Shown one piece after another: positions 8,612 through 17,828 of a stretch of 64,000 nt of DNA (positions within the stretch are counted from its first letter, which is position 1; each line of letters starts with the position of its first letter). Below the pieces are notes generated by a model that was given only the letters and a program-made list of their open reading frames with translations, was not told where the DNA came from and did no database searches. Origin of the DNA: JAJYVT01 sp036796435 (GTDB taxonomy: Bacteria > Actinomycetota > Acidimicrobiia > Acidimicrobiales > RAAP-2); contig DAIRCY010000001.1 of assembly GCA_036796435.1 (NCBI GenBank), positions 1-64,000 of the forward strand. The letters are read 5' to 3'. The position numbers were made by a program, and so were the translations under genes.

Positions 8612-9418
8612 GTGACGACGGGAGACAGGCAGGCACCGGGCACCGAGCACGGATCGGGCGCAGCGGCCGAGGGGACGGCGCTGCGCATCGAGGGCGTGCA
8701 CAAGTCCTTCGGCGAGAACCACGTACTGAAGGGGATCGACCTCGCCGTCGACGCCCACCAGGTGATCTGCATGATCGGGGCCTCGGGGTCGGGGAAGTCG
8801 ACCCTGCTCCGCTGCATCGACCTCCTCGAGACGGTCGACGCGGGGCGGATCGTCTTCTTCGGCCACGACGTCACCCGCCCGGGGGTCGACGAGACGCTGG
8901 TCCGCCGGCAGATGGGGATGGTCTTCCAGTCGTTCAACCTCTTCCCGCACCTGCGGGTCCTGAAGAACGTGACGCTCGCCCCGGTGAAGGCGCTCGGCAT
9001 GGCGCCGGCGGAGGCCGAGGCGGAGGCGATGGCGCTCCTCGGCCGTTTCGGGCTCGCGGACAAGGCGCGGGACTACCCCGACCGGCTCTCGGGAGGCCAG
9101 CAGCAGCGGGTCGCCATCATCAGGTCGCTCGCCATGCACCCGAAGCTCATGCTCCTCGACGAGGTGACGAGCGCGCTCGACCCCGAGCTCGTCGGCGAGG
9201 TGCTCGACGTCATCCGCGAGCTCGCCGCGGGCGGGATGACGATGCTGCTCGCGACCCACGAGATGGGGTTCGCCCGTGAGATCGCGACGCGCGTCGTCTT
9301 CCTCGAAGAGGGGGTCATCGTGGAGGAGGGACCGGCCGCCCAGCTGTTCGACGCGCCGAGGGACGAGCGGACGAAGCGCTTCCTCGCCCGCGTGGTCAGC
9401 GCGGGGCGGATGACCTGA
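8612..9418 (+). CDS. Amino-acid ABC transporter ATP-binding protein (GlnQ type)
   Basis: 268 residues. Walker A is GASGSGKST (about residue 52), the Q-loop is in MVFQSFNLFPHL, the ABC signature is LSGGQQQR, Walker B is LMLLDEVTSALD and the switch His is in LLATHEMGF. The Pro usual in the DEPTSALD of this family is Val here, a common variant. An unstructured leader of about 22 residues precedes the domain. It powers the importer formed with the two genes upstream and ends the operon; a convergent gabT lies 24 bases away. Confidence 0.93.
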   Translation: MTTGDRQAPGTEHGSGAAAEGTALRIEGVHKSFGENHVLKGIDLAVDAHQVICMIGASGSGKSTLLRCIDLLETVDAGRIVFFGHDVTRPGVDETLVRRQMGMVFQSFNLFPHLRVLKNVTLAPVKALGMAPAEAEAEAMALLGRFGLADKARDYPDRLSGGQQQRVAIIRSLAMHPKLMLLDEVTSALDPELVGEVLDVIRELAAGGMTMLLATHEMGFAREIATRVVFLEEGVIVEEGPAAQLFDAPRDERTKRFLARVVSAGRMT

Positions 9419-9442
9419 GCGGGCTGCCTCAGGAGATCAGCG

Positions 9443-10834
9443 TCAAGAAGCGTGCTCGGCGACCGCGGCCTCGAGCACGCCGAGGCCCTCGTCGAGGAGG
9501 TCGTCTCCGATCACGAGCGGCGGGAGCAGCCGGATGACGTTGCCCCACGTCCCGCAGGTGAGCACGATGACGCCCTCTGCATGGCAGGCCCGCGCGACGG
9601 CCTGTGCCGCCGCGCCGTCGGGACGGAGGCTGTCGGGGTCCGCGAATTCGATGGCGAGCATGGCGCCGCGTCCACGGACGTCGACGACGCGGGCGTGCTC
9701 CTTGGCCAACGTCTCGAGCCGGGGGCGGACCTGCGCCTCGATGCGGCGGGCGAGGGCGGGCAGCTCGAGTTCGCGCATCGTGCGGATCGCCGCAAGGGCG
9801 CCCGCGCACGCGACGGGGTTGCCGCCGTAGGTGCCGCCGAGGCCGCCCAAGTGGACGGAGTCCATGAGCTCGGCGCGCCCAGTGACCGCGGCGAGCGGCA
9901 TGCCGCCTGCCATCCCCTTGGCGGTCGTCACGAGGTCCGGGACGACGCCCTCGTGCTCGACGGCGAACCACGCACCCGTGCGGGCGAAGCCGGTCTGGAC
10001 CTCGTCGGCGACGAACACGATGCCGTGGTCAGCGCACCACGAGGCGAGCGTGCGGAGGAAGCCGGGGGCCGGGACCACGAAGCCGCCCTCTCCCTGGATT
10101 GGCTCGATGAGGACGCACGCGAGATTGTCCGCGCCGACCTGCACGGTCAGCTGCTCGATGGCGCGTGCGGCGGCCTGCTCGCCGGTCATCCCCTCGGGGT
10201 CGCGCAGCGGGTAGGACATCGGCGCGCGGTAGACCTCGGGGGCGAACGGCCCGAAGTGGTCCTTGTAGGGGAAGTTCTTGGCGGTCAGCGCCATGGTCAG
10301 GTTCGTCCTGCCGTGGTAGGCGTGGTCGAAGACCGCGACGGCCTGTCGGCGCGTTGCGTGGCGGGCGATCTTGACCGCGTTCTCGACGGCCTCGGCCCCA
10401 GAGTTGAAGAGCGCCGAGCGCTTCTCGTGGTCGCCGGGCACGAGCGAGGCCAGCTCCTCGCAGACCTCCACGTATCCCTCGTAGGGGGCGACCATGAAGC
10501 AGGTGTGGGTGAAGCGCCCGACCTGCTCGCGCACCGCCTCGACGACGGCGGGGACGGCGTGGCCGATGGTCGTGACCGCGATGCCCGAGCCGAGGTCGAT
10601 GAGGCAGTTGCCGTCGACGTCGCGCACGACCGCGCCCGAGGCGTCGTCGACGTAGACGCCCATCATCGAGCTCACCCCCGGCGCCACCGCTTGTCGACGG
10701 CGGGCCGCAAGCTCCTTCGATTTGGGGCCGGGGATCTCCGTTGCGAGGATCCTGCGCTGGGGGACCGCGGTGCGGGACGCCCCGCTGGTTCTCGCCGCGG
10801 TTGCGGCGTCGTTGGCGGCGTCGTGCTGGGTCAC
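9443..10834 (-). CDS. gabT: 4-aminobutyrate/2-oxoglutarate transaminase (class III aminotransferase)
   Basis: 463 residues from GTG 10834, which has AGGAGGTG six bases upstream and overlaps the stop of the MFS gene (GTGA). The PLP-dependent class III fold is clear: GSGIAVTTIGHAVPAVVEAV near residue 80, FNSGAEAVENAVKIAR, FDHAYHGRT, EPIQGEGGFVVPAPGF, FVADEVQTGFARTG, and the PLP Lys in VTTAKGMAGGMPLAAV. The pattern fits GabT, which moves the amino group of GABA to 2-oxoglutarate giving succinate semialdehyde; related omega-amino acids are possible. No succinate-semialdehyde dehydrogenase is adjacent. The upstream MFS protein could supply the substrate. Confidence 0.85.
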   Translation of the reverse strand: MTQHDAANDAATAARTSGASRTAVPQRRILATEIPGPKSKELAARRRQAVAPGVSSMMGVYVDDASGAVVRDVDGNCLIDLGSGIAVTTIGHAVPAVVEAVREQVGRFTHTCFMVAPYEGYVEVCEELASLVPGDHEKRSALFNSGAEAVENAVKIARHATRRQAVAVFDHAYHGRTNLTMALTAKNFPYKDHFGPFAPEVYRAPMSYPLRDPEGMTGEQAAARAIEQLTVQVGADNLACVLIEPIQGEGGFVVPAPGFLRTLASWCADHGIVFVADEVQTGFARTGAWFAVEHEGVVPDLVTTAKGMAGGMPLAAVTGRAELMDSVHLGGLGGTYGGNPVACAGALAAIRTMRELELPALARRIEAQVRPRLETLAKEHARVVDVRGRGAMLAIEFADPDSLRPDGAAAQAVARACHAEGVIVLTCGTWGNVIRLLPPLVIGDDLLDEGLGVLEAAVAEHAS

Positions 10835-12330
10835 CGGGCACCTCCTGCGAGCTCGTCGGTCGGCGAACCCGCGCTGCCAGTGTACGTGCGGACCTGTGTG
10901 CGATCTCCGGCCGCGCCGGTGCTGCCTACGCCGTCGGCACTGCCGCGCAACCAGCGCGGGAGCCGTCGGCTCGCCGCGAGGCCGCACAGTCCCACTGCGG
11001 CGCCGAAGGCGAACGCGGTCGCGACACCGACCCGGTGGCCGGAGGAGACGATCACCGCTGCGACCAGCGCGCCGGCGGCGCCGGTGCCGATGGCCTGGCC
11101 GAGCACGTCGAAGACCTGCAACGAGGCGGTCGCCGATCCCTCCTCCCCGTCGGGTGCGGCGTCGAGCGTGGCGAGTGACATCGGCGCGTAGCCGAGCCCC
11201 ATCCCCACACCCGCCACCCCCCAGCCGAGCACCGCGAGCCAGGTGGGCACCGCAGGCAGCAGGACGACGCCCATCGTCCCGAGCCCGGCGAGCGTGACGG
11301 CGAGGCCGGAGCGGACGAGGCGCCGCGGCCCGACGCGCCGGACGAAGCGCGCCTGGGTCCACGACCCCGCGGTCCATGCGAGCGTCGAGGCCATGAGGGC
11401 GTAGGCCGAGAGCGACGTCGGGGCGTGGCGGACGATCGTGAGGGCGTAGGGGACGTACGCCTCTCCCGCGTAGAAGCAGCACGTCACGAGCCCCCGCGTG
11501 AGCACGGTCGCGGGCAGACCCGGCGCGGCGGTGAGGGTGCCGCGCGGCGTGAGCTTTCGCAGCGACACGACGAGGAGCGCCGCGCCGGCTGCGAGCCCTG
11601 CTCCCATGGCGGGGGTGCGGTCCACCACGCTCAACGAGCCCAGCGCGAGCGCCCCGCCGCCGATCACCCCGAGGACGGGAAGGTATGGCAGATGTGCGGG
11701 ACGCTCCCGCGTCGGAGCGTCGAGCGCGCGCAAGCTGAGCGCGGCGATCACGCCGGCCACGAACACGAGCGGCAGGAGCCCGAGGAAGACCCACCGCCAA
11801 CCGACGGTGGTGGCGACGAACGCCGCGGCGACGGGCCCGACCATGCCGGGCACGACCCACGCGGTCGAGAGCACGGCGAACATCCGCGGCCGGAGCTCGT
11901 CGGGATAGCCGCGAGAGATCGCGACGTAGGAGACGGCGGGCACGACCCCGGCCCCGAGCCCCTGGACGGCGCGGCCGGCGACCAGCGTCGGCATGTCCGG
12001 GGCGAGGCCGCCGATGACGAGCCCAAGCGCGAACAGGGCGAGCCCGCCGAGCATCGTCCCGACGAGCCGGCCCCGGTCGGCGAGCGAGCCCGCCGCCACG
12101 ATGCCGAACAGGCTCGAGAGCAAGAAGGCGCTGAACACCCAGCCGTAGAGGCGGAAGTCGCCGAGGTGCCGGGAGACGATGGGGAGGATCGTCGCGACCG
12201 AGAGCGCCTCGAAGGCGACGACGGTGACGGCGAGGGCGATGCCGACCGTGAGCGGCCGCCGCTCACGGGACCAGATCCCCGGAACCGCCGCCGGCGCGGT
12301 GTTGGGGCTTGCGAGGCCGCCGTCGGTCAT
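10831..12330 (-). CDS. MFS transporter (14-TM drug/solute type)
   Basis: About 499 residues from ATG 12330. Twelve or more hydrophobic helices; the loop between helices 2 and 3 has the MFS motif A (AAGSLADRGRLVGTMLGG) and helix 5 a motif-C-like stretch (STAWVVPGMVGPVAAAF), both usual in drug:H+ antiporters of the DHA type. The C-terminal 35 residues are cytoplasmic and polar. The start ATG is directly preceded by GGGAGG, a little too close, so a slightly later start is possible. It diverges from the transketolase gene with 98 bases between starts and is coupled to gabT by a GTGA overlap. Confidence 0.88.
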   Translation of the reverse strand: MTDGGLASPNTAPAAVPGIWSRERRPLTVGIALAVTVVAFEALSVATILPIVSRHLGDFRLYGWVFSAFLLSSLFGIVAAGSLADRGRLVGTMLGGLALFALGLVIGGLAPDMPTLVAGRAVQGLGAGVVPAVSYVAISRGYPDELRPRMFAVLSTAWVVPGMVGPVAAAFVATTVGWRWVFLGLLPLVFVAGVIAALSLRALDAPTRERPAHLPYLPVLGVIGGGALALGSLSVVDRTPAMGAGLAAGAALLVVSLRKLTPRGTLTAAPGLPATVLTRGLVTCCFYAGEAYVPYALTIVRHAPTSLSAYALMASTLAWTAGSWTQARFVRRVGPRRLVRSGLAVTLAGLGTMGVVLLPAVPTWLAVLGWGVAGVGMGLGYAPMSLATLDAAPDGEEGSATASLQVFDVLGQAIGTGAAGALVAAVIVSSGHRVGVATAFAFGAAVGLCGLAASRRLPRWLRGSADGVGSTGAAGDRTQVRTYTGSAGSPTDELAGGAR

Positions 12331-12428
12331 CCTCCCGACAGTACGGCCGTTGGCACCCGCGGCCCCGACCGGCGGCAGCCGGGACGCTGGAAGTGGACAG
12401 AGCGGCGCCGTCGGTAGCATCGGGCTGA

Positions 12429-14828
12429 GTGTCGATCGAGCCCCACCCCACATCCGCCGCGCTCACGGCCGCGCCGGCGTCGCTGGGCAGGGACGTGGAC
12501 GTGGAAGTGCTCGACAGGATCGCGGCGAGGGTGCTCTGGCTCGCAGTCCGGATGGTCGACTACGCCAACCACGAGCGGCCGAAGCCAGACGGGCTGAAGG
12601 TCGGCGGCCACCAGGCGTCGTCGGCGTCGATGGTCTCGATGATGACGGCGCTGTGGTGCGCCTTCTTGGAGCGCGACGACCGGGTGTCGGTCAAGCCGCA
12701 CGCCTCGCCGGTCCTCCACGCGCTGCAGTACCTGCTCGGCAACCTCGACCGCCGCTACCTCACCGAGCTGCGCGCCTACGGCGGCCTCCAGTCCTATCCG
12801 AGCCGCACGAAAGACCCCGACCCGGTCGACTACTCGACCGGGTCGGTCGGGCTCGGGGCGGTCGCCCCGATCTTCGGCGCGGTCACCGAGCGCTACGTCC
12901 GGCACCACTTCGGGGGCGGCGCCGACGCGCCCGCCGGTCGGTTCATCTCGCTCGTGGGCGACGCCGAGCTCGACGAAGGGAACGTGTGGGAGGCGATCAC
13001 CGACCCCGTCGTCCAGGGCCTCCCGAACGTGCTGTGGGTGGTGGATCTGAACCGCCAGAGCCTCGACCGGGTCGTGCCGGGCGTGAAGGCGGCGCGCCTC
13101 GAGAAGCTCTTCGAGGCGAGCGGCTGGCAGGTGATCGAGGCCAAGTACGGCCGTCGGCTCGAGGAGCGCTTCACCGCGCCCGGGGGCGACGGCCTGCGCA
13201 GGCACATCAACGAGATGGCGAACGAGGACTACCAGTCGCTCTTCTCCGTCCCGGTCGCCGAGCTTCGCGACCGCTTCCTGCTCGGCGCCGACGCCTCAGT
13301 GAAGCGGGCCATCGAGGACGTCCCCGACACAGACCTCCGCCCGATCCTCACCGATCTCGGCGGCCACGACATGGTCCAGCTGCTGCGGGCCTTCCACTCG
13401 GTCGACGGCGACCGGCCCGCGGTCGTGTTCGCCTACACGGTGAAGGGCTGGGGACTCCCCATCGCGGGCGACCGGCTGAACCACGCGGCGCTGCTCACCG
13501 AGGGGCAGGTCGACGAGCTGCGCAGCGCGACGGGGCTCGACCGCCAGAGCGAGTGGGACCGGTTCGACCCTGCGTCGCCGGAGGGGAGGCTCCTCGAGTC
13601 GGTCCGTGTGCGGCTGGTGCGGGCCACGCCGCCGCGACCCGACCTCTCCACCGACGTGCCGGTCAGTACCGACGCTCGCCTCGGCAAGGCCACCTCCAGC
13701 CAGGAGGCATTCGGCCGGTCGCTCGCCGAGCTCGCCCGCTCCTCGGCGGTGGCCGCCCGCGTGGTGACGGCCTCGCCCGACGTGACGATCTCGACGAACC
13801 TCGGCGGCTGGGTCAACCGGGTGGGCGTCTTCGCGCCCGAGGCGCACGCGGAGCCCAGCGGCGACAACCAGCTGCTGCGCTGGTCCGAAGGCCCCAGCGG
13901 TCAGCACTTCGAGCTCGACCTCTCCGAGATGAACCTCTTCCTCCTCCTCGGCCAGCTCGGCATCGCGGCGGAGACATTCGGCGAGCCGCTCGTCCCCATC
14001 GGCACCGTCTACGACCCCTTCGTGCTGCGGGGGCTCGACGCGTTCGTCTACAGCCTCTACGCGGGCAGCCGCTTCGTCGTGGTGGGCACGCCCGCGGGTG
14101 TCACGCTCGGCTACGAGGGCGGCGCGCACCAGTCGATCATCACGCCATCGGTCGGCACCGAGCTCCCCGGCGTCACGTTCCGCGAGCTCGCCTTCGCGAC
14201 GGCGGTCGACTGGGCGCTGTGCGAGGCGGTCCGCGCGGTGCTCGCCCCCGACGGCGGCTCCACCTACCTGCGGCTGTCGACCCGTCCTGTGGACCAGGCG
14301 CCGTTCGAGTCGTTGCGCGCCGAGGTCGGTGACGACGAGCTCCGCGCCGACGTCCTCGCCGGCGGCTACCGGCTCGTCGACGGCCAGGCGGTCGTCCCGG
14401 GCGGCCCGGTCGTCCACCTCGTCGGCTCGGGGACCGTCCTCCCCGAGGTGCTGGAAGCCGCCGCGTCGCTGGCGGAGGAGGGGGTCGCGGCGAACGTCGT
14501 CGAGGTCACCTCGGTCGACCTCCTCTACCGCGACTGGCGGTCGTCGCTCCTCGGTGCGGTCGAGTCCGCCGCAAGCCCGCAACGGCGCCGCACCCACCTC
14601 GACCGGCTCTTCCCCCCGGGACCGCGCCGCGCCCCCATCGTCACGGTCCACGACGGCGCCCCCCAGACCCTGAGCTGGCTCGGGTCGGGGACCGAGGCGC
14701 CGCTCGTCCCGCTCGGCGTCGACGCCTTCGGCCAGGTCGGCTCCATCGGCGACCTCTTCCACCACTTCCGCCTGGACGCTCCCGCGATCGTGAACGCCGC
14801 GCTGGTGGCCCTCGAGCGCCGCGCTTGA
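12429..14828 (+). CDS. Pyruvate dehydrogenase E1-like transketolase family protein
   Basis: 799 residues from GTG 12429. It has the single-chain layout of AceE-type E1: a thiamine-diphosphate domain with KVGGHQASSASMVSMMTALW and GDAELDEGNVWEAI followed by a conserved Asn (DLNRQSLD), a pyrimidine-binding middle domain (LDLSEMNLFLLLGQLGIAAE with the catalytic-type Glu) and a transketolase C-domain. It would decarboxylate pyruvate or a related 2-oxoacid using ThDP. It is shorter than E. coli AceE (887) and no E2 or E3 gene is nearby, so a free-standing transketolase-like function cannot be excluded. Confidence 0.75.
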   Translation: MSIEPHPTSAALTAAPASLGRDVDVEVLDRIAARVLWLAVRMVDYANHERPKPDGLKVGGHQASSASMVSMMTALWCAFLERDDRVSVKPHASPVLHALQYLLGNLDRRYLTELRAYGGLQSYPSRTKDPDPVDYSTGSVGLGAVAPIFGAVTERYVRHHFGGGADAPAGRFISLVGDAELDEGNVWEAITDPVVQGLPNVLWVVDLNRQSLDRVVPGVKAARLEKLFEASGWQVIEAKYGRRLEERFTAPGGDGLRRHINEMANEDYQSLFSVPVAELRDRFLLGADASVKRAIEDVPDTDLRPILTDLGGHDMVQLLRAFHSVDGDRPAVVFAYTVKGWGLPIAGDRLNHAALLTEGQVDELRSATGLDRQSEWDRFDPASPEGRLLESVRVRLVRATPPRPDLSTDVPVSTDARLGKATSSQEAFGRSLAELARSSAVAARVVTASPDVTISTNLGGWVNRVGVFAPEAHAEPSGDNQLLRWSEGPSGQHFELDLSEMNLFLLLGQLGIAAETFGEPLVPIGTVYDPFVLRGLDAFVYSLYAGSRFVVVGTPAGVTLGYEGGAHQSIITPSVGTELPGVTFRELAFATAVDWALCEAVRAVLAPDGGSTYLRLSTRPVDQAPFESLRAEVGDDELRADVLAGGYRLVDGQAVVPGGPVVHLVGSGTVLPEVLEAAASLAEEGVAANVVEVTSVDLLYRDWRSSLLGAVESAASPQRRRTHLDRLFPPGPRRAPIVTVHDGAPQTLSWLGSGTEAPLVPLGVDAFGQVGSIGDLFHHFRLDAPAIVNAALVALERRA

Positions 14829-15000
14829 TTCATTTCGGCGGCCTCGCGCGTCTGCCATGCGCCTTGACAACCGGAGCACTCACGCGGATCGCGTCTCATC
14901 GTGGACACGACCGGTAGCCGATTGGTCGAAGAGGGCTAGGTACTCGTCGAATCGGAAGATCCGGTTGCGAGCACCGCCGGGTGCCGCGACGACGCGCAGG

Positions 15001-16005
15001 TCAGACGGTGTCGTCCGAGAGCGTCGCCACCATCAGCGCGCTGATGGTGTGCAGCCGGTTCTCGGCCTGGTCGAACACGACGGACGCCGGCGACTCGAAG
15101 ACCTCGTCGGTCACCTCCATCGCCTGGAGGCCGCGCTTTTCGAACACCCGCCTGCCGATCTCGGTGTGGGTGTCGTGGAAGGCGGGGAGGCAGTGGAGGA
15201 ACCGCACGTCGGGCTTTCCGGTCGCCTCCAGCAGCTCGGCGTTCACCTGGTACGGCAGGAGCAGGTCGATCCGCTCGTCCCACAGGTCATCGGGCTCGCC
15301 GAGCGAGAGCCACACGTCGGTGTAGAGGAAGTCGGCTCCCTCCGCCCCCTCGCGCGGGTCGTCGGTCAGGCAGATCGTGCCGCCCGAGTCCGCGGCGAGC
15401 GCCGCCGCCTCGGTCCAGACCGCCGGCGACGGCCGCCGCCCCGCCGGGGCGGCGACGCGGACGTCCATCCCCATCAGCGCGCCCGCAACGAGCAGCGACG
15501 CGCACGTGTTGTTGGCGCCGTCGCCGAGAAAGCAGACCGAGACTTCCGAGAGCGGGCGGCGCGCATGGTCGCGCATGGTGAGGAGGTCGGCCAGGCTCTG
15601 GGTCGGGTGCCACTGGTCGGTGAGGCCGTTCCAGACGGGCACGCCCGAGTGCGCGGCGAGCTCCTCTGCGTCGGACTGGCGGAAGCCCCGGAACTCGATG
15701 CCGTCGAACATGCGGCCGAGCACGCGCGCGGTGTCCCGGGTCGACTCCTTCACCCCGAACTGCGTCTCGCCGGGGCCCATGTAGACGGCGTGCGCGCCCT
15801 GGTCGTTGGCGCCGACCTCGAAAGCGGAGCGGGTCCTCGTCGACGTCTTCTCGAAGAGGAGCGCGACGGCCTTGCCCTCGAGCCGCCGGGCGTCGACCCC
15901 ACGCCGCTTCTCGTCACGGAGCGTCACCGCGAGGTCCAAGAGCCCCTCGTACTCCGTGGCGCTCAGGTCCGAGTCCTTCAGATAGCTGCGTCCGCGCAGG
16001 TTCAT
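15001..16005 (-). CDS. argF: Ornithine carbamoyltransferase
   Basis: 334 residues. Carbamoyl-phosphate binding motif STRTR at about residues 55-59, HPTQ near 132, the ornithine-side HCLPAF near 275, and FEKTSTRTRSAFEVGANDQG typical of ornithine rather than aspartate enzymes. The usual SMG ornithine loop reads SLG here (TDVWLSLGE). Length is that of ArcB/ArgF enzymes. No other arginine biosynthesis or arginine-deiminase gene is adjacent, so anabolic versus catabolic use cannot be decided. The 170 bases between its 3' end and the transketolase gene show no gene. Confidence 0.9.
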   Translation of the reverse strand: MNLRGRSYLKDSDLSATEYEGLLDLAVTLRDEKRRGVDARRLEGKAVALLFEKTSTRTRSAFEVGANDQGAHAVYMGPGETQFGVKESTRDTARVLGRMFDGIEFRGFRQSDAEELAAHSGVPVWNGLTDQWHPTQSLADLLTMRDHARRPLSEVSVCFLGDGANNTCASLLVAGALMGMDVRVAAPAGRRPSPAVWTEAAALAADSGGTICLTDDPREGAEGADFLYTDVWLSLGEPDDLWDERIDLLLPYQVNAELLEATGKPDVRFLHCLPAFHDTHTEIGRRVFEKRGLQAMEVTDEVFESPASVVFDQAENRLHTISALMVATLSDDTV

Positions 16006-16109
16006 CCCATATTCTCCCTCAGCGCCCGACGGAGTCGCGCACGATGGGGCAGGTCGGGCCGCCGCGGGGCGCCGCGACCCGTACCGTGCGAGCGGGTAAG
16101 GACCTGGTC

Positions 16110-16892
16110 GTGACCGTGACCGTGAAGATCGGGACCTCGGGCTGGCAGTACCGCCACTGGCGCGCCACCTTCTATCCCGAGGGGCTCCCGACCTCGCGGT
16201 GGCTCGAGTTCTACACGCGCTCGTTCGACACGGTCGAGGTGAACAACGCCTTCTACCGGCTGCCCTCCGCCGAGGTCTTCGCGCGGTGGCGCGACGGGAC
16301 GCCGGACGGATTCGAGCTTGCGGTGAAGGCGAGCAGCTACCTCACCCACAACAAGCGGCTCCGCGAACCCCGGGAACCTGTCGAGCGGTTCATGGACCGC
16401 GCGAAGCACCTCGGACCGAAGCTCGGCCCCGTCCTTCTGCAGCTCCCGCCGACCATGCGCGTCGAAATCGGCCGGCTCGACGATGTCCTCGCCTGCTTCC
16501 CCGACGGTGTCCGCGTCGCCGTCGAGGTGCGCCACGAGAGCTGGGACGTCGATGCGGTGTGGGAGGTCCTCGCGCGCCACGGGGCCGCGTGGTGCGTCGC
16601 CGACGCGCCGTGGCGCAAATGGCGCGTCGTGCGGACGGCCGACTGGGGCTACTTCCGCTTCCACGAAGGCGTTGCCGCACCGCGCCCGTGCTACGGCCGG
16701 CGCGTGCTCGCCACGTGGGCGGCCCGCATCGCAGAGTCGTGGCCCGACGGCGGCGACGTCTACGCGTACTTCAACAACGACCCGTGCGCGTGCGCCCCCC
16801 ACGACGCGCGCGTCTTCGCCGCCGCGTGCGAGCGGGAGGGGCTTTCGACGACGCGGGTCCCGGGCCGCCGGGTCGTCCACCTGTGCGCCTGA
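16110..16892 (+). CDS. DUF72 (YecE-like) family protein
   Basis: 260 residues from GTG 16110, chosen because AAGGA lies 7 bases before it and the product then begins VTVTVKIGTSGWQYRHW, the characteristic DUF72 opening. Further DUF72 features: FYPEGLPTSRWLEFYTRSFDTVEVNNAFYRLP, LGPVLLQLPP, VAVEVRHESW and a C-terminal VYAYFNND. The fold is a TIM barrel; the function is not established. It converges on the hydrolase gene downstream. Confidence 0.88.
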   Translation: MTVTVKIGTSGWQYRHWRATFYPEGLPTSRWLEFYTRSFDTVEVNNAFYRLPSAEVFARWRDGTPDGFELAVKASSYLTHNKRLREPREPVERFMDRAKHLGPKLGPVLLQLPPTMRVEIGRLDDVLACFPDGVRVAVEVRHESWDVDAVWEVLARHGAAWCVADAPWRKWRVVRTADWGYFRFHEGVAAPRPCYGRRVLATWAARIAESWPDGGDVYAYFNNDPCACAPHDARVFAAACEREGLSTTRVPGRRVVHLCA

Positions 16893-16896
16893 GCGA

Positions 16897-16913
16897 GGGC
16901 CGCTGCTCGGCCC
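16897..16913. terminator. Hairpin between convergent genes
   Basis: GGGCCG, a five-base loop and CGGCCC form a perfect 6-bp stem in the 27-base gap between two convergent genes. There is no T-tract, as is common in high-GC actinobacterial terminators; it would act in both directions. Confidence 0.5.
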
Positions 16914-16919
16914 CGTCCA

Positions 16920-17696
16920 TCAGGGTCCCGGTGCCAGCTGCCGTGCCAGGAAGCGGGCGCTTGCTTCGAACGCCTCGGCCGGCAGGTCACCGTGGTCGCC
17001 CGGATACGCGTGGAGCCGCTTGTCGGTCGCGCCCAGCCGCTCCCACAGCGCGACGGCGGCGTCGTGCGGGAAGAGGGCGTCATCCCACTGGACGAGGAAG
17101 AGGGCCGGGCAGCGCACGCTCGGCGCGTCGATGGCGATCCGCTCCCTCGTGGGGCCGGTCAACCCCATGAGCCCGAGGACGGCCGCGCGGAAGCGGGGCT
17201 CGGCGGCGACGGCGGGGATCCCGATGATCGTCCCCATCGACACCCCCCACCAGCCGAGGGCACTGCCGTCGACCTCGGGGAGCGCCTCGAGCGCGTCGAG
17301 GGTGGCGCGCACGTCCGCGACCATCCCGTCGGTCATGGAGTCGCCCTGGTACGCCCAGAGCTGCGCAAACTCGGCGAGCACGAGCGACGAGGCTGCAGCG
17401 GGCGCGCTCCTCCGGTCCCCGTGGACCGGCCCGTCTATGGCGGCTGCGGCCACGCCGTGTTCGCGACAGAGCCGCCTCGCCATGGCTCGGACGTAGTCCT
17501 GGCGCTTCGAGCCCGACCCGCCGTGGCCGAGCAAGACGAGCGGCAGTGGGAGCTGTGCCCCCTCGGGGGTCCAGAGGAGCCCGGGGATCCGGCCGCCGTC
17601 GCGCGTCACGTCGAACCGGCGCTGTCGGACCCCGTCGTGGGAGACGTCTTCGTCGAGCCAGGCGAGCTCGGGAGGGGCGATCACCCGCCGGAACAT
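16920..17696 (-). CDS. Alpha/beta hydrolase (dienelactone hydrolase-like)
   Basis: 258 residues. The oxyanion motif LLGHGGSGSK lies near residue 55, the nucleophile elbow is GWWGVSMGT (Ser near 151), an acid is in LVQWDDALFP and the catalytic His in YPGDHGDLP. The N-terminal third is a beta-rich cap. The substrate is unknown; the overall pattern resembles esterases acting on small molecules. No signal peptide, so cytosolic. Confidence 0.82.
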   Translation of the reverse strand: MFRRVIAPPELAWLDEDVSHDGVRQRRFDVTRDGGRIPGLLWTPEGAQLPLPLVLLGHGGSGSKRQDYVRAMARRLCREHGVAAAAIDGPVHGDRRSAPAAASSLVLAEFAQLWAYQGDSMTDGMVADVRATLDALEALPEVDGSALGWWGVSMGTIIGIPAVAAEPRFRAAVLGLMGLTGPTRERIAIDAPSVRCPALFLVQWDDALFPHDAAVALWERLGATDKRLHAYPGDHGDLPAEAFEASARFLARQLAPGP

Positions 17697-17828
17697 ACCG
17701 CCGTCTCGGTGCCGCTCGTGGCGGCCGGTCGCGGCGGCCGGTCATGGCGGAGCGGCGAGCGTGCCACTACTTTTGCTTCCACCTCCGAAGGGGTGACTGG
17801 GCTGAAGGGATGGGCAGGGAGGGTTGCA

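Noticed and set aside
14829..15000. Small gene between transketolase and ornithine carbamoyltransferase
   Set aside because: No frame has protein-like composition or a ribosome binding site.
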